A stretch of DNA of 64,000 nucleotides, taken from assembly GCF_030272615.1 (NCBI RefSeq), contig NC_081407.1, positions 262,122,574-262,186,573 on the forward strand, written 5' to 3'. The position numbers and the translations under genes were made by a program. This stretch comes from Cryptomeria japonica (Eukaryota; Streptophyta; Pinopsida; Cupressales; Cupressaceae). Each line of letters starts with the position of its first letter. Positions within the stretch are counted from its first letter, which is position 1. Below the pieces are notes generated by a model. That model was not told the origin of the DNA and ran no database searches. It saw only the letters and a list, made by a program, of their open reading frames with translations. This document shows, piece after piece, positions 34,780 to 45,941 of this stretch.

Positions 34780-34984
34780 AGCTGTGTTGATGGAATCTTC
34801 CCGAAATGCGAAAAATATCGAGAAGATGCCGATCACAATGAAGTACCAATATCAAGGGCGAACATACGCCTCAAAGATGGAAGATGCAATTCAATGGGTT
34901 ATAGATATCGAGATTGGGCACATAGAGATCAAAGACATAGAAAACCAGTTGGAGACACCAGGGTTGAGTGCAAAGTATAGGTAG
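34780..34984 (+). other. Unrecognised short coding-like segment
   Basis: A T-rich tract ending TTTTGCAG (a plausible acceptor, 34766-34773) precedes an open frame whose peptide includes MESSRNAKNIEKMPITMKYQ and MEDAIQWVIDIEIGHIEIKD, ending at 34982-34984. It is mixed and non-repetitive. The following 200 bases continue with stops. No family recognised. Because it lies inside the 4.25-kb insertion, it may be a captured gene piece or an element-encoded extra frame. Confidence 0.3.
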
Positions 34985-35897
34985 ATTAAAAGATCCGGCC
35001 TGGTAGAGGCAACCCTCTTCCCACAGTAGGTGCAAGCACCTGAGTTTATCATGCAGATGGGGCGATTGATAAGTTGGTCGACAGGTGGGAGCAGGCAAAA
35101 TAAATTTTGAAGAAGTTCGAGTTCCGGATTTTGTATGTTGCTGATCCTCCTGAAGACACAGTTGCATGTTTTATCAACAACTATAAGAGCTATAAAAGGA
35201 GTAGAGGATGAACATATAGTTCTTGCACATGTTTGATTGCTTTTTTAAAGATATTTTTGATTACCACAAAAGCTGAGAGTTCAACTGCCGCACCACATCG
35301 ACTTCAGTTTTTGGGCAAAATTCTGCATGGCTGTGATGGCCAATTTCAGGAACACATGTTTCGTAGTGATAGTTAATTAGCATTTTTACTGGATTTTAAG
35401 GCAAAGACTTGCATGTCAACTACAACTCCTTGTTTTTGTAGCTCTTAGTTTTCCTAGAATTTAGGACTTGAAACTCTATAAATTAGAGATTTTGATTCAT
35501 TGTAAGGGTCTACGAGTTGATGATTTGAGGTCCAATTTAGATATTCTTTTAGAGATTTTGATGCAAATTTTTATGAGTTTAGAAAATTTTGTGATACTCT
35601 TTGAAGTTTCATATAAAAAACAACTTGTGGATTGCTTGATTTACTTATGTGTTCTATATGGTAATGTTCTTCGTTATCTGGTGACTTCTATTATTTGAAT
35701 CAACAACTAGTTCTTTTGGATACTTTGCTATTTTATGAATCATATTGCGCATGTAAATGGTATATGAGGATTAAATTGATAGGGTGATTATTGGTTTGAT
35801 GATATTCATTTCCATTGGTATGTGAAGTTGTTTGACTTTATATATTTTCTAGAGTTCATCATTTGAATGCTGATTTAGTAATATTGATAATACTGGG

Positions 35898-37519
35898 TGT
35901 GTAGGGGAAAAAGTGAGACTAAGCAAACAAGACCTAATCCCACTCTCATGTACACACTATAGAATATGAAAGAGACTAGGGAGGTAACACACTCTAGCTA
36001 ATTCTTGTGAGCAAGAGAGAGCCAAGGATTACATCTTAGGGTTTCTACTCCTTTTCTACAAATGAGGGGAAGAAGTGATGCAAAAGTGCAGATTTGAATA
36101 ACTTAACCTAGAATGCAAGTGTACACAAGTAACCCTAATATGAGAATACATAACTGAGAACAACTGATATGCTACTGGAAAGTACAGATTAGGAGACAAA
36201 TTCAAAGGTGTACTTGTGCCAAAAATCTGAGCCAAAATGTCCAAGACCGGAGTGCTGCGCCCCTGTCCTGATTCTGCAAACTGAAAGCTGTACCTAACAA
36301 ATTGGGATTTGAGGACTCTGAACTGTTGATCTGCCATATTCTACTAAAAATAGGGAGGACCAGGGCACCATTCCCCTGTCCCAAGGATTTCTATCCAAAT
36401 ATGACCCTCAGAATAATTTCAGTGTGCTATGCTGGTCTTGAAACTTGCAGCGACGCTTGGATCCCGAATCTACACCTGTAGCTGAAAAATAGGGTTTTGG
36501 GTGGCTATATGGGATTTTTCCTTAGTCAAACCCCTATTTTGGTGATTTACACCTCAACAAATAGCCGATCTGTATAGTAAAATAGTGTATGCAAGAATCT
36601 TCCGTGTGTGCAAGATCGCACGATGAATGCAAACAATCTAGAGCAACCCTAAAGACTAAACCCTAAATGCTTGTTATTGGAAAGGTAAATGCTCTAAATT
36701 AATGATGCAAAGTGATCTAAAGCATGAATGTAAATCAAATTTATGTAATGAAGCTCATACAAAGACATAGAAACAACATGAAACGATACCCAACCCCAAG
36801 GGAGAGGTACAAGCCAATCTTTAGTCGGTGATCTCCTATTGCTTTCCTATATCTTCAAAAGCCCCCAATTGATGAAAGAATGCTTGTTGAATGTTGTTGA
36901 AGACTCCAAAGATCCATTATTTCACTAAAAGTAAGGCTCCTTGTGATTGCTCCAAAAGCTTTTTCTTCAATTCTTTTTTCTTAGCCCTTCAAAAAAAGAA
37001 AGAGAGCTCTTATATATGAAACCCTAGATCTTAATTTCATCTATAGGCCGACCTAGGGTTTGAATTTCCTGCCAATCTTTTGGGGTTAAGCATTATAATA
37101 TCATAGAATTGTGCTCCCAAAATTTTGGGAAAAATGTCGGGGACAAGGTGCAAAGTGCTCTTGGTTCGACCAACTTTTCACCAAACTTTTAAGGCCGTTA
37201 GATATGATGATATTAGAGTGAATCCCAAAGTTAGAACTGATTTCGAGATGTTTTAATATGTGAAATCGGGCCTTAAAGATCAAAATAGGACATAATTAGG
37301 GTTTATGATTTAATGATTAATTGAAGGAATAAAATAAAAAGGGGCACACTTAGGGTAAAGGGCCCAACTTTATGATGTGTGAAGTGATGAAATATGGATT
37401 TAGATTTAGTTAAATACATAGAGATTAGCAATGTAAGATGCAAAACACACTAAGGCAGGTGTTACACCAAGCGTGAAATTGTACCACCCTAGAAAGGGCG
37501 TACAATTTACGATGCTACA
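35898..37519 (-). repeat. Solo LTR of the Tat-type Gypsy family
   Basis: It starts TGTGTAGGGG and ends GATGCTACA, flanked by CTGGG on both sides (35893-35897 and 37520-37524). It matches the LTR at 52767-54440 in the same orientation throughout, for example GGGAGAGGTACAAGCCAATC near 36800 and GTGAAATTGTACCACCCTAG near 37475. Strand is given as the coding strand of the full-length relative. It is nested inside the 4.25-kb insertion. Length 1622 bp. Confidence 0.92.
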
Positions 37520-37860
37520 CTGGGTTATGCAATTCTAACCGTGTGGATCATTTAGTTGTTATTGTGTTGATTTCATTATCATTTCCTTGTTCTCTTGATC
37601 TATCTTTTGCTATTTATTTTTGAGAGAATCCAAATCAAAAAATACAAAAAAAAAAGTAGGTAATTTGAAATTGTTTCAACTAGTAGGCCCCTTGATAGGT
37701 ACAATCACATCAACCATTGAGCTTCCCATCACCGTCGAGACTCGACTATAGAGACCTTGGAGTAGTTAGTTTTCAAAAACTTACTGATTTTCAAGAGATG
37801 TGGTGCATGTTCACATAAACTACCTGACTGTTGGTGAGTGTGTCAAAGTACCCATCAACA

Positions 37861-38809
37861 AGTACAATAATCTACCAACCATAGATCTATACAAGGCCTA
37901 ATTAACTTTCTGAGATTCATCATTCTTAGACAGCTTGCATCTAGTCACCATAGGAGTTCCAACCAGCTTAGAATCAACTAATCCAAACTTTTTCAACAAT
38001 TCCTTCACATACTTATATTGAGAAATGAAAATACCTTTACCGGTCTAAGTAATTTGCAATCCTAAGAAAAAAATCATCTCACCTATCATAGACATCTCAA
38101 ATTCCTTTTGCATATCATCAACAAACTTCATACTCAAATCATCATCACTGCCAAAGATGATATCATCAACAAAGACTTCAACAATCAAAATGTTATCATT
38201 CTCAACTTTGAAGTATAAATTACTTTCATTAGTACCTTTACAAAATCCCAAATTTACCAAATACTTATCCAATGTTGCATACTAGGCTCTAGAGGCTTGC
38301 TTCAGTCCATACAAAGCTTTCTTCAATTTGCATACCGTATCTCATTCATATGATAAATAAAATCCATCCAGTTTCTCAATGTAGACTTCCTCATCAAGGT
38401 CACCATTCAAAAAGGCCGACTTGACATCCATCTGATATACCTTAAAGTTCTTATAAGCAGCATATGCAAGCAACAATCTAACAACTTCAATTCTAGCTAC
38501 AAGAGCAAAAGTTTCCTCATAGTCAATACCTTCCATCTGAAAACACCCTTTACATACCAATCTTGCTTTGTTTTTGACAACTTTACCGACTTCATTTAGT
38601 TTATCCCAGAACACCCATTTAGTACCAATAACATTCTTGTCTTTATGTCTCAAAACAAGCCCCCAAGTGTTAGTCTTCTCAATCTGATTCAACTCTTCTT
38701 CCATTGCTTTTATCCAATTTTCATCCTTACATGCTTTTGCTACATCTTTAGGTTCAATATTTGAAATCAAGCATATCTCTTCAACAACAATCCTTCTCCT
38801 AGTCATCAC
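37861..38809 (-). pseudogene. Copia reverse transcriptase (second copy), decayed
   Basis: The minus strand from 38809 gives CKDENWIKAMEEELNQIEKT, then NVIGTKWVFWDKLNEVGK, then GIDYEETFALVARIEVVRLL, then FKVYQMDVKSAFLNGDLDEE. After stops near 38340 come FCKGTNESNLYFKVE and the catalytic box FVDDIIFGSDDD (38180-38145), then MIGEMIFFLGLQIT, then RSMVGRLLYL, which ends at the insertion site. It is better preserved than the copy at 1770-2705 but still broken. Confidence 0.92.
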
Positions 38810-39030
38810 ACTTTTGTTTTTGTCACCAATAATCTATTTTTCTGAACGATTCAATCTTACATACCTCAAAGTCTTCCGATTGTTTTTATTTTTAGGCTCT
38901 TGCACTTCTTCACCGACAACAACTCAATATCCGGATTACCTATCTCCACCGGATCAATCTTCTTCAAGATCTCAGTCTGTACAGGCACAAAAATATCTTC
39001 ATCATCAAAATCATATCCACATTCTTTGAT

Positions 39031-39541
39031 CTACTTTCCAAGACATTCATCTAACTTCACATTAGCACTCTCAACTATCTTCTTCAGTCTCTTATTATAG
39101 CACTGATAGGCCTTGCTCTTAGTAGAATATCCCAAGAAGATTCCTTCATCACATCTTGCATCAAAATTTCCTATATCCTCGTCTCTCTTGATATAAAATT
39201 TACCTCCAAAAACTCTAAAATGTCTAACTGTAGGAACATGACCAAACCATAGCTCATAAAGCGTCTCATCGAAATCACCTTTACCATGCCCTCGGTTGAA
39301 TGTGTAAATAATAGTGCTAACAAATTCTCTCCAAAAGGTCTGTTCAACATTTCCTTCAATCACCATAGTTCTTGCAACATATAAGATAGTTCTATTTTTC
39401 CTTTCAACAAATCCATTTTGCTGAGGGGTTCTAGGAGAAGATAACTATCTTCTAATTCCATTTCTCTCATAGAATGTATCAAACTCTCCAGATGTAAATT
39501 CTCCTCCTCTATCAGATCTTAGGCATTTCAACTTCAATCCT
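39031..39541 (-). pseudogene. Copia integrase (second copy), truncated
   Basis: The minus strand reads LKCLRSDRGGEF, then a TAG after GIRR, then PQQNGFVERKNRTI, then MVIEGNVEQTFWREFVSTII, then YELWFGHVPTVRHFRVFG, then LGYSTKSKAYQCYNKR. The N-terminal half is missing from 39541 onward. The stop after GIRR falls at the same codon as a stop in the other copy. Confidence 0.9.
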
Positions 39542-40440
39542 GTCTGTTGGATCTCAAATCAACAGATTGGATAAGTTCTAAGGAGATGCCAACTCCTATG
39601 GTCAAACCCTCCAATTGACTTGGCCAACTTATAGAGTGAACCTATTTGGTTACTAACTCCCTCACTTTAAGCTCTGCAAGACCGAGGTGGGTATACCTAT
39701 TCATCAGTCATTTTTGATGACTAATGCCTTTTATAGCAGATTGAGTATCTTGATCTAAATTTTTCCCTATCTCAGAATGACATAGGTTCCCAGGATAGGT
39801 GGCTTTTAGATGAGTTCAAGATTGTTGTTGTGAAAGCTATTCGATCTTTGTGCTTGAACTATATATGTATACACTATTGCTAATTGATTCTATATATCCT
39901 ACTCAACTATTCCTATTGCTTTAAAGTAAAGGTAATTGATATGGTAAAAAGTTGTTGTTGATGAATGATCAGTGCCTTTCCTCTTGTTTGGTCCACAAAG
40001 TCTATTACTTCAACATGACTTATTGTATGCTTCTATGAGACAATTTTTAAATCATCCCCCAGGTAAATCTGTTAGTTACCTTTCCTCAAAAAGATCCGTT
40101 TTAATAGTCTTATGCTATAATTTTCTCGAATGAATTTAACCCTTACTTTAAGAGACCATTGAAGGAAGAGTTACAAGGAACAATTACAATCCACAAGTAG
40201 GCCTTTTATTCAAATTAATAGCAACAGGAAAATAAACTTCACTAGGAAGATACAAGAAACCTTATCTTTTATGAGACAATATCATAGAACAACTGCCAAT
40301 TGAAATAAACAACTCACAAAACATATGTAAAGGAAAAAAAAACTAATTATATTGATAGAGTTTCAAAAGTTACAAAAAACTGCCAGAGTATATCGTACAT
40401 CTATTTATTGAATCCCCTTTTTTTTCTACCTTTCTAATGT
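39542..40440. other. Unassigned DNA between Copia and TR-GAG elements
   Basis: No gene or recognised repeat. It starts TGTCTGTTGGATCTC at the Copia truncation point, so a further insertion or deletion boundary lies there. It ends in a CA microsatellite. Confidence 0.5.
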
Positions 40441-40465
40441 TACACACACACACACACACACACAC
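40441..40465. repeat. (CA)n microsatellite hosting the TR-GAG insertion
   Basis: CA repeats run to the first base of the left LTR and resume immediately after the right LTR (49516-49530). The target duplication (CACAC) is therefore within the microsatellite. Confidence 0.85.
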
Positions 40466-41689
40466 AGTCACAACCCTCCTTTATCACTTTTTGATTTGAT
40501 GCAATTCTATTATGATTTTTGGTTAATCTATTAAAAATGATTGAATAAATGTTATAAAAGAATAAAAATAATAATAAGCACACACACACACACTTGGAGA
40601 GTATAATTCAAAGGCATTATTTTTATTTTTATTTATTTTTCCCACTCCCAATTATGACACATGTTGTAGGAGGAATTAGAAGCTTCTAGAGGAATCTCCA
40701 CCACCTTGCATGTAACTCCCCCACTAAGTTTTTAATCAATTTGCATGAGTCCAATATTGGAAAAGAATCTCTTTTTTTAATTAAATTCTCTTGATAGTGG
40801 AATTGAGGGATTTTTCTATAAAATTGTATGCAAGTTTCAAAGAAGGGAGTTGATTATGTTTTGAAGAAAATTTCTCAAGTTTTTAGTAGTAGGATCTTCT
40901 TTGGTAGTCTCATTTTCGTTGCAGGATTTTTAAGTTGTTGTTTGAAAGATTTTTCTAAGTTGCAAGGAAGGATCAAAAGGATAGCTAGAGGATTCAACAT
41001 CAAGCTTCGATAAGCCAGGTTCTCTTCTTGTTATTTCACATTCACATATGAGAAATGGTATTATCCAGAATATAGTTTCTAGATCTTCCCTTATTGTAAA
41101 TCTTTTCTTCTTATTTAGGAATAAATATTGATAAAATACTTTCACATAATGCATGTAAAAGATAGCTTTATTATTTATTTTATTTTCCTTAGGAAATATG
41201 CACATGATCATGCTTTTTGCTTTTCCAAAGATTTTAGATCTATCCAAAAATCATATTTCCCTTATTTAAAAATATTTTTCTGAGATTAAAAATCTTCCCT
41301 GTGTGATTAAATGATATGAATCTTAATATTTATTTTTCTCTTGAATTCTTTTCTCTGGCTCTTCGAATGGAAATCTGAAAGTAAAATCTCATCCTTTAAT
41401 TAAATTTTACTTCTCTGTGAACAAAAAAGTCTGATAATAAAATATAAACCTCGTTGTGTTCATTATTCACTGTGGGAAATATTATTCTTTTCCTCTTAGA
41501 AAGCCCTCTCTCTTGTGAATATTAATTTTCCGATTACTGTTTAAAACAATTTGCCTGCCTCTGTGATAAACTTAATTATCTATTTCAGTGCTGAAGCAAA
41601 TCTCTCGATTTCAATTTATTCCTGTGAATAAATTCTTGTTCTTATTTTCATAAATACTCTTTTAATATACATTAAAAAATCTGAGAATG

Positions 41690-42112
<423 letters not shown>

Positions 42113-42227
42113 AATTTATTACAAACAAAAAATGAATATATTTACTATTGCAAGTAAACTTAATGCAAAAATCATGTCCATCGAAATCTATTTGAATGGT
42201 TATCGGGCGACGTGCAGGGTAGGGGAG

Positions 42228-42359
42228 GCGGTTAATGTAACCGCTGGGGAAGTGGTACCCTCCACTTCTCCTGTGGTCACTGTCACGACAATGGCCGCAG
42301 GGTAGTGGAGGGGACCACGGGGTCCTCTCACTACTGCGGGCCTGCTTTCGCAGACCCGC
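42228..42359 (+). ncRNA. Cluster of five hairpins in the LTR (candidate structured RNA)
   Basis: Consecutive stems within a GC-rich island: GCGGTTA/TAACCGC (42228-42244); GGGGAAGTGG/CCACTTCTCC (42246-42271); GGTCACTG/CAATGGCC (42275-42296); GTAGTGGAGGGGACC/GGGTCCTCTCACTAC (42302-42334, imperfect); GCGGGCCTGC/GCAGACCCGC (42336-42359). The right LTR has the same cluster at 47538-47669, where the second stem is perfect. Function unknown; packaging, dimerisation, promoter insulation or silencing are possibilities. Called RNA only on folding potential. Confidence 0.45.
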
Positions 42360-43974
42360 AGTGGTGATGGGACTCGTAGGCCCCACTCCCCACTAACCCT
42401 TAAACAAAGATTTGCCTTCCTTTTTTTTTATATTTATTTTTATTTAAGTTTTTTTTTAATATAAATATAAATGTATAAATTTCAATTTAGGAATTGTTAA
42501 ATTCTTTTCTTAGAATAAATTTTAAGTTATTAAATTTAACTTAGAAAAATTTATAAATATTGAGAATTAATGTGTAGTAAATTCATAATTAATTTATCTT
42601 AAGTAAATTTTATATTTGTAAATTATATAATTAGAGTTGTTCAATCCATTTAAGATCCATTGGGGCACTTAGTTAGCATTTTGGCAATTAATTCATATTA
42701 ATATGATTCGAACCAAATGTCTAAGCTAATTACTATTTTTGGGTCCAGTGACTATAATTGATTATTCTCGTGATAGAAACCAACGCATTCCTCAACCTTG
42801 CATGTAACTTACTCTATCCTTGCTTCATGCGAATTACTTAATTGCATTTATTTATTTTTCTTCATCTTCATGCAAGTCATATATTCTAGTTTTGAATATT
42901 AAATAATTCAGTTATGGTTTTTATTCTACGTAGTTCATCAAGTAGTTATTTCAATTAATTGAGCTTTTCAATGTTTAATTATGCATGCTCAATTCATAAT
43001 TGTTTCCAAGCATGTTTTTCATAAGTTTCTTAGTTAAGAAAACTAAATAAAGGAAGTCGGAAAAACCAAAACCTAGCAATGTTCGGTGTATACAATGCCT
43101 CTGGGTCACGCTTACGGGTAATGCCGTCGTGTTGAACTACTGCACTTAACGCCTAATAAAGCTGCATCAACAATGTCTGTGGCATCGTCCCTATATATCA
43201 TCGAGGAGTAATAAGGGACACTTGGAAGTTAAAATCCAAGGGGTGGGTAATCCCCCTTGGATTGATAATCTAATAAGATAATCTTTAAAGGATTTTTCAT
43301 CCGCTGAGTTAAACCATAGTAAACCCCCTTAAGGTTGTTTAAGTGAAATGCTTTTATGAAATTGTTTAACCTTGAAGAATTGTTGTCGATTGACAATTGG
43401 TCAAGGGTGATGCTTATGATAGGTATTAAGATCTAGTTGTTTTAGGCCACAAGCAATAGGCCACCTTGAGCCTTTGCTTAAGTGCTACCACCGTGGGTAG
43501 CAACCGCAGAGAAACTGTCTGGGACATTGTCCCTAGAAAGGGTTGCGTACCCACTAATCAGTTTACATCAAACCATAGAGTAGAAAATAAAACTACATAC
43601 TTTACACCTTGATCCCGTGCCGAAACGGGTATGCAGGCAGTCTTGGGACGAAGTTGTCCCTAGTACTCAGGCATTCGTGGGTGGGGTCTAGGCTTGGTAT
43701 AGAAGGATTGAATAGAATCCTAATTTGAAAGATAAGTATAATATAAAGGAAAAAGTAATTCATTGCATACTTAGAAGGAATCCCGTATGGATTCGCTTGA
43801 CTTCCCAAGGCTTTAAGCCAAATTCCGAGGTGGAGTTCAAGCTTGTACTATGTTATTTAATTACTGCTAAGGACGACGACCTCGGTACACTCCTATTAGA
43901 AGAGTGTAGTACTTAGTGAGTGGCTTAGGACCCGAATGGTCCCGATGAGTCTAAGTCTCTGGCCAGAGCACCTC

Positions 43975-44130
43975 CTATCTCGATTGGATAGATGCCTACC
44001 TTGTATGGGTAGATGCCTATCCCGTATTGGATAGATGAAATCTTATGTCCCGTATGGATAGATGCCTAACCCATATGGTTAGATGCTCATCCCAGATGGA
44101 TGAATGCCTAATCCAAATTGATGGATGCCT
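43975..44130. repeat. Minisatellite in the TR-GAG LTR
   Basis: Degenerate units of about 20-25 bp built on GATAGATGCCTA followed by CCCGTATGG repeat seven or so times. The right LTR carries the same block at about 49275-49425. Confidence 0.8.
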
Positions 44131-44224
44131 AGAGTATGCGATTGAATCAAACACAATGATTAAATTAAACACACAAAAAAAGAGGTTGCATTTTGTTGAG
44201 TTAAGTATGGTGGGTTATTACATG

Positions 44225-44236
44225 TGGTATTAGAGC
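44225..44236 (+). other. Primer binding site (initiator tRNA-Met type)
   Basis: TGGTATTAGAGC lies two bases after the LTR end. The usual plant site is TGGTATCAGAGC, complementary to the 3' end of initiator tRNA-Met, so one base differs. It fixes the 5' LTR boundary and the element's orientation. Confidence 0.9.
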
Positions 44237-44371
44237 AAAGGTTCAAATCTAGGCCTTGTGCTCACTTCAATTTATACAACTAAGGGAATGTTTTGCAATG
44301 GTAGAAATTAAATTTTAAAATCCTAAATCAAAAACTAACTACATAATTTAACTTTTAGGTAAAACCCTAGA

Positions 44372-45586
44372 ATGGCTAGAGGAAGAGGAAGAGGAAGAGG
44401 GAGAGGAAGAGGAAGAGGAAGGGGTAATGGAAGATGCACTACCACTAGGAGTCAAAGGGAAGAAAACCATGAGGAAAACCATGAAGAAAACCACGAGGAA
44501 GACCATGAAGGGGACCAACATAACCCAGGAAATAACGAAGATGGGGTCGAGGCTATAATCAACCTTCTAACCGAACAAAAAGATAAAATCAACTTCTTGG
44601 AACAATCTATGCAGGACCTTAGGGAAAGGCAGAATGACTTTGAAAATTGAAGTGGTACCGAAAATGGAAACCTTGGTAGCAATCAAGGGAATATGGTGGG
44701 TAATAGAAAAGAAAATAACATATTGGAACTCTCCAAGGACTTAAAGAAAATCACCCCTCCTAAGTTTGATGGGAGGCAAATTGGTGAAGGAGCTGAGAAT
44801 TGGTTAAATGAAATGGAAAAGTATTTTGAACTAAGAGGTTTTAGCGAAACAACCAAGGCTTTATGGGGTTCCTATCAACTCACAAGGGAGGCAGCTAGTT
44901 GGAGGGCCAACACCAAGGAGCAAAATGGGTATAGCAGGGATACGATCACATGGGATCAATTTGTTCACCACTTCCGAGAGAGGTGGCTCCCTCAATTGTT
45001 CTTTGATGAGAAGGTGACAAAATTCCATAATCTACGTCAAGGGCCCCTATCAGTCCAACAATATTGGGATAAGTTTGCCAAACTGCTTAAGTATGTACCT
45101 ATGTACCAGAAAGATGAAGAAGGCCAAGTGAGGAAGTTCATTTTGGGACTAAATACCAACATAGGGGTAGAGGTTGACATGCATGGACCCAAAAACATGA
45201 ATGAAGTGCTTGAAAAGTCCCTAAGGCAAGAGAGGAAGATTCAAACACTAGCAGGGCATAAATATAATGGGAACCACTCTTTTAAAAGAAAGCAGGAATT
45301 CAAGGGGAACACTAACTACAACAAAGGTCAAAAGAATAATTCTTCCAAAAGAAGGCCACCCACTAATCAATATCAGAGGAATGGAAATAATAATAATAAC
45401 AGGGGCAATAATAACAGAGGCAACTATAATAGGAATGACCAGCAGAACAGGGTAACTTATCCACCTAGGGCCAATGAAACAAGGAATGATCCCCCTAGGA
45501 ATCAAGGTAGGAGGGGTCCTCCGGGTGGATGCTTCATGTGTGGGGGAAACCATTTTGCTAGAGAGTGTCCCAGAATGCAAGGTTAG
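44372..45586 (+). pseudogene. Gag of the TR-GAG element, one in-frame stop
   Basis: A single frame of 404 codons with one TGA at 44648-44650. The N-terminus is an Arg-Gly repeat (MARGRGRGR). The Retrotrans_gag capsid domain lies in the second part: ENWLNEMEKYFELRGF, then WDQFVHHFRERWLPQL, then LRQGPLSVQQYWDKFAKLL. An Asn/Arg/Gly-rich linker leads to one zinc knuckle, CFMCGGNHFAREC (spacing CX2CX3HX4C, one shorter than the usual CX4H), then a TAG. Known of the family: forms the virus-like particle and binds element RNA. The second ATG at 44693 could start a shorter protein with capsid and knuckle both complete, so the element may still supply Gag. Confidence 0.9.
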
Positions 45587-45925
45587 ATTAGGGCCAATCA
45601 ACCCCAACAAGGGCCCCAACAAAGGATTCATGCAGTAGTTAGGAACCGAAGAGGAAGATTCCAGAATTCTCCCATGGAAACTACAGGTCTAGGAAATGGG
45701 AGGAATAATGATAGAGCCATTCAAAATCTTGGAGAGGCGCCAGTGCCAATTGCGCAACAGAGAGGTTGATCAATGCAAAGTACAATGGAACCAATATGAT
45801 GAAAATAATGCCACATGGGAAGATACTAAGGAAATGCAACAATTGTTTCCTTTTTTGTTTTAAACTAATCATGAACTATAGGCTCTTTTGGATGCGTTCA
45901 ATAAGTGCATCGGGACGATGCACAA
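45587..45925 (+). other. Residual Gag/linker region without pol
   Basis: Contains a short shifted continuation of the Gag tail (RGRFQNSPMETTGLGN-like) and then stops. No protease motif. This is where pol has been lost compared with an autonomous Gypsy element. Confidence 0.6.
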
Positions 45926-45941
45926 ATTAAGGGGGGCAAGA
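45926..45941 (+). other. Polypurine tract of the TR-GAG element
   Basis: ATTAAGGGGGGCAAGA immediately precedes the right LTR start TGTCACAACC. Known role: priming of plus-strand DNA synthesis. Confidence 0.88.

Larger units (their letters stand above)
33612..37860. mobile_element. 4.25-kb insertion with AGTAC target duplication
   Basis: AGTAC occurs at 33607-33611 and again at 37861-37865. Removing the segment between them rejoins the Copia coding sequence (MVGRLLYL to THTRPDIMH on the minus strand). Read on the minus strand the insert begins TGTTGATGGG and ends GGGCATAACG. A TG start, a CG end (decayed CA?) and a 5-bp target duplication suggest an LTR-type or LARD-like element, but I see no gag or pol. 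It carries the hairpin array and the nested solo LTR listed separately. Confidence 0.75.
31440..39541 (-). mobile_element. Second Ty1/Copia element, minus strand, 5'-truncated and interrupted
   Basis: On the minus strand the order is integrase (39541-39031), RT (38809-37861), [4.25-kb insertion], end of RT and RNase H (33606-32940), purine tracts, LTR (32661-31440). It is the same family as the element at 723-4972. It is truncated at 39541 inside the integrase (at LKCLRSDRGGEF), so gag, protease and the 5' LTR are missing. An insertion with AGTAC target copies splits the RT coding sequence. Confidence 0.9.

Noticed and set aside
40441-40600. CA repeats considered as a CRISPR-like or satellite array
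   Set aside because: Simple dinucleotide runs without spacer structure, and the organism is a plant.
44222-44245. Primer site considered as a tRNA gene remnant
   Set aside because: Only about 12 bases match the tRNA 3' end complement and the location directly after an LTR explains it; I found no tRNA cloverleaf in the window.
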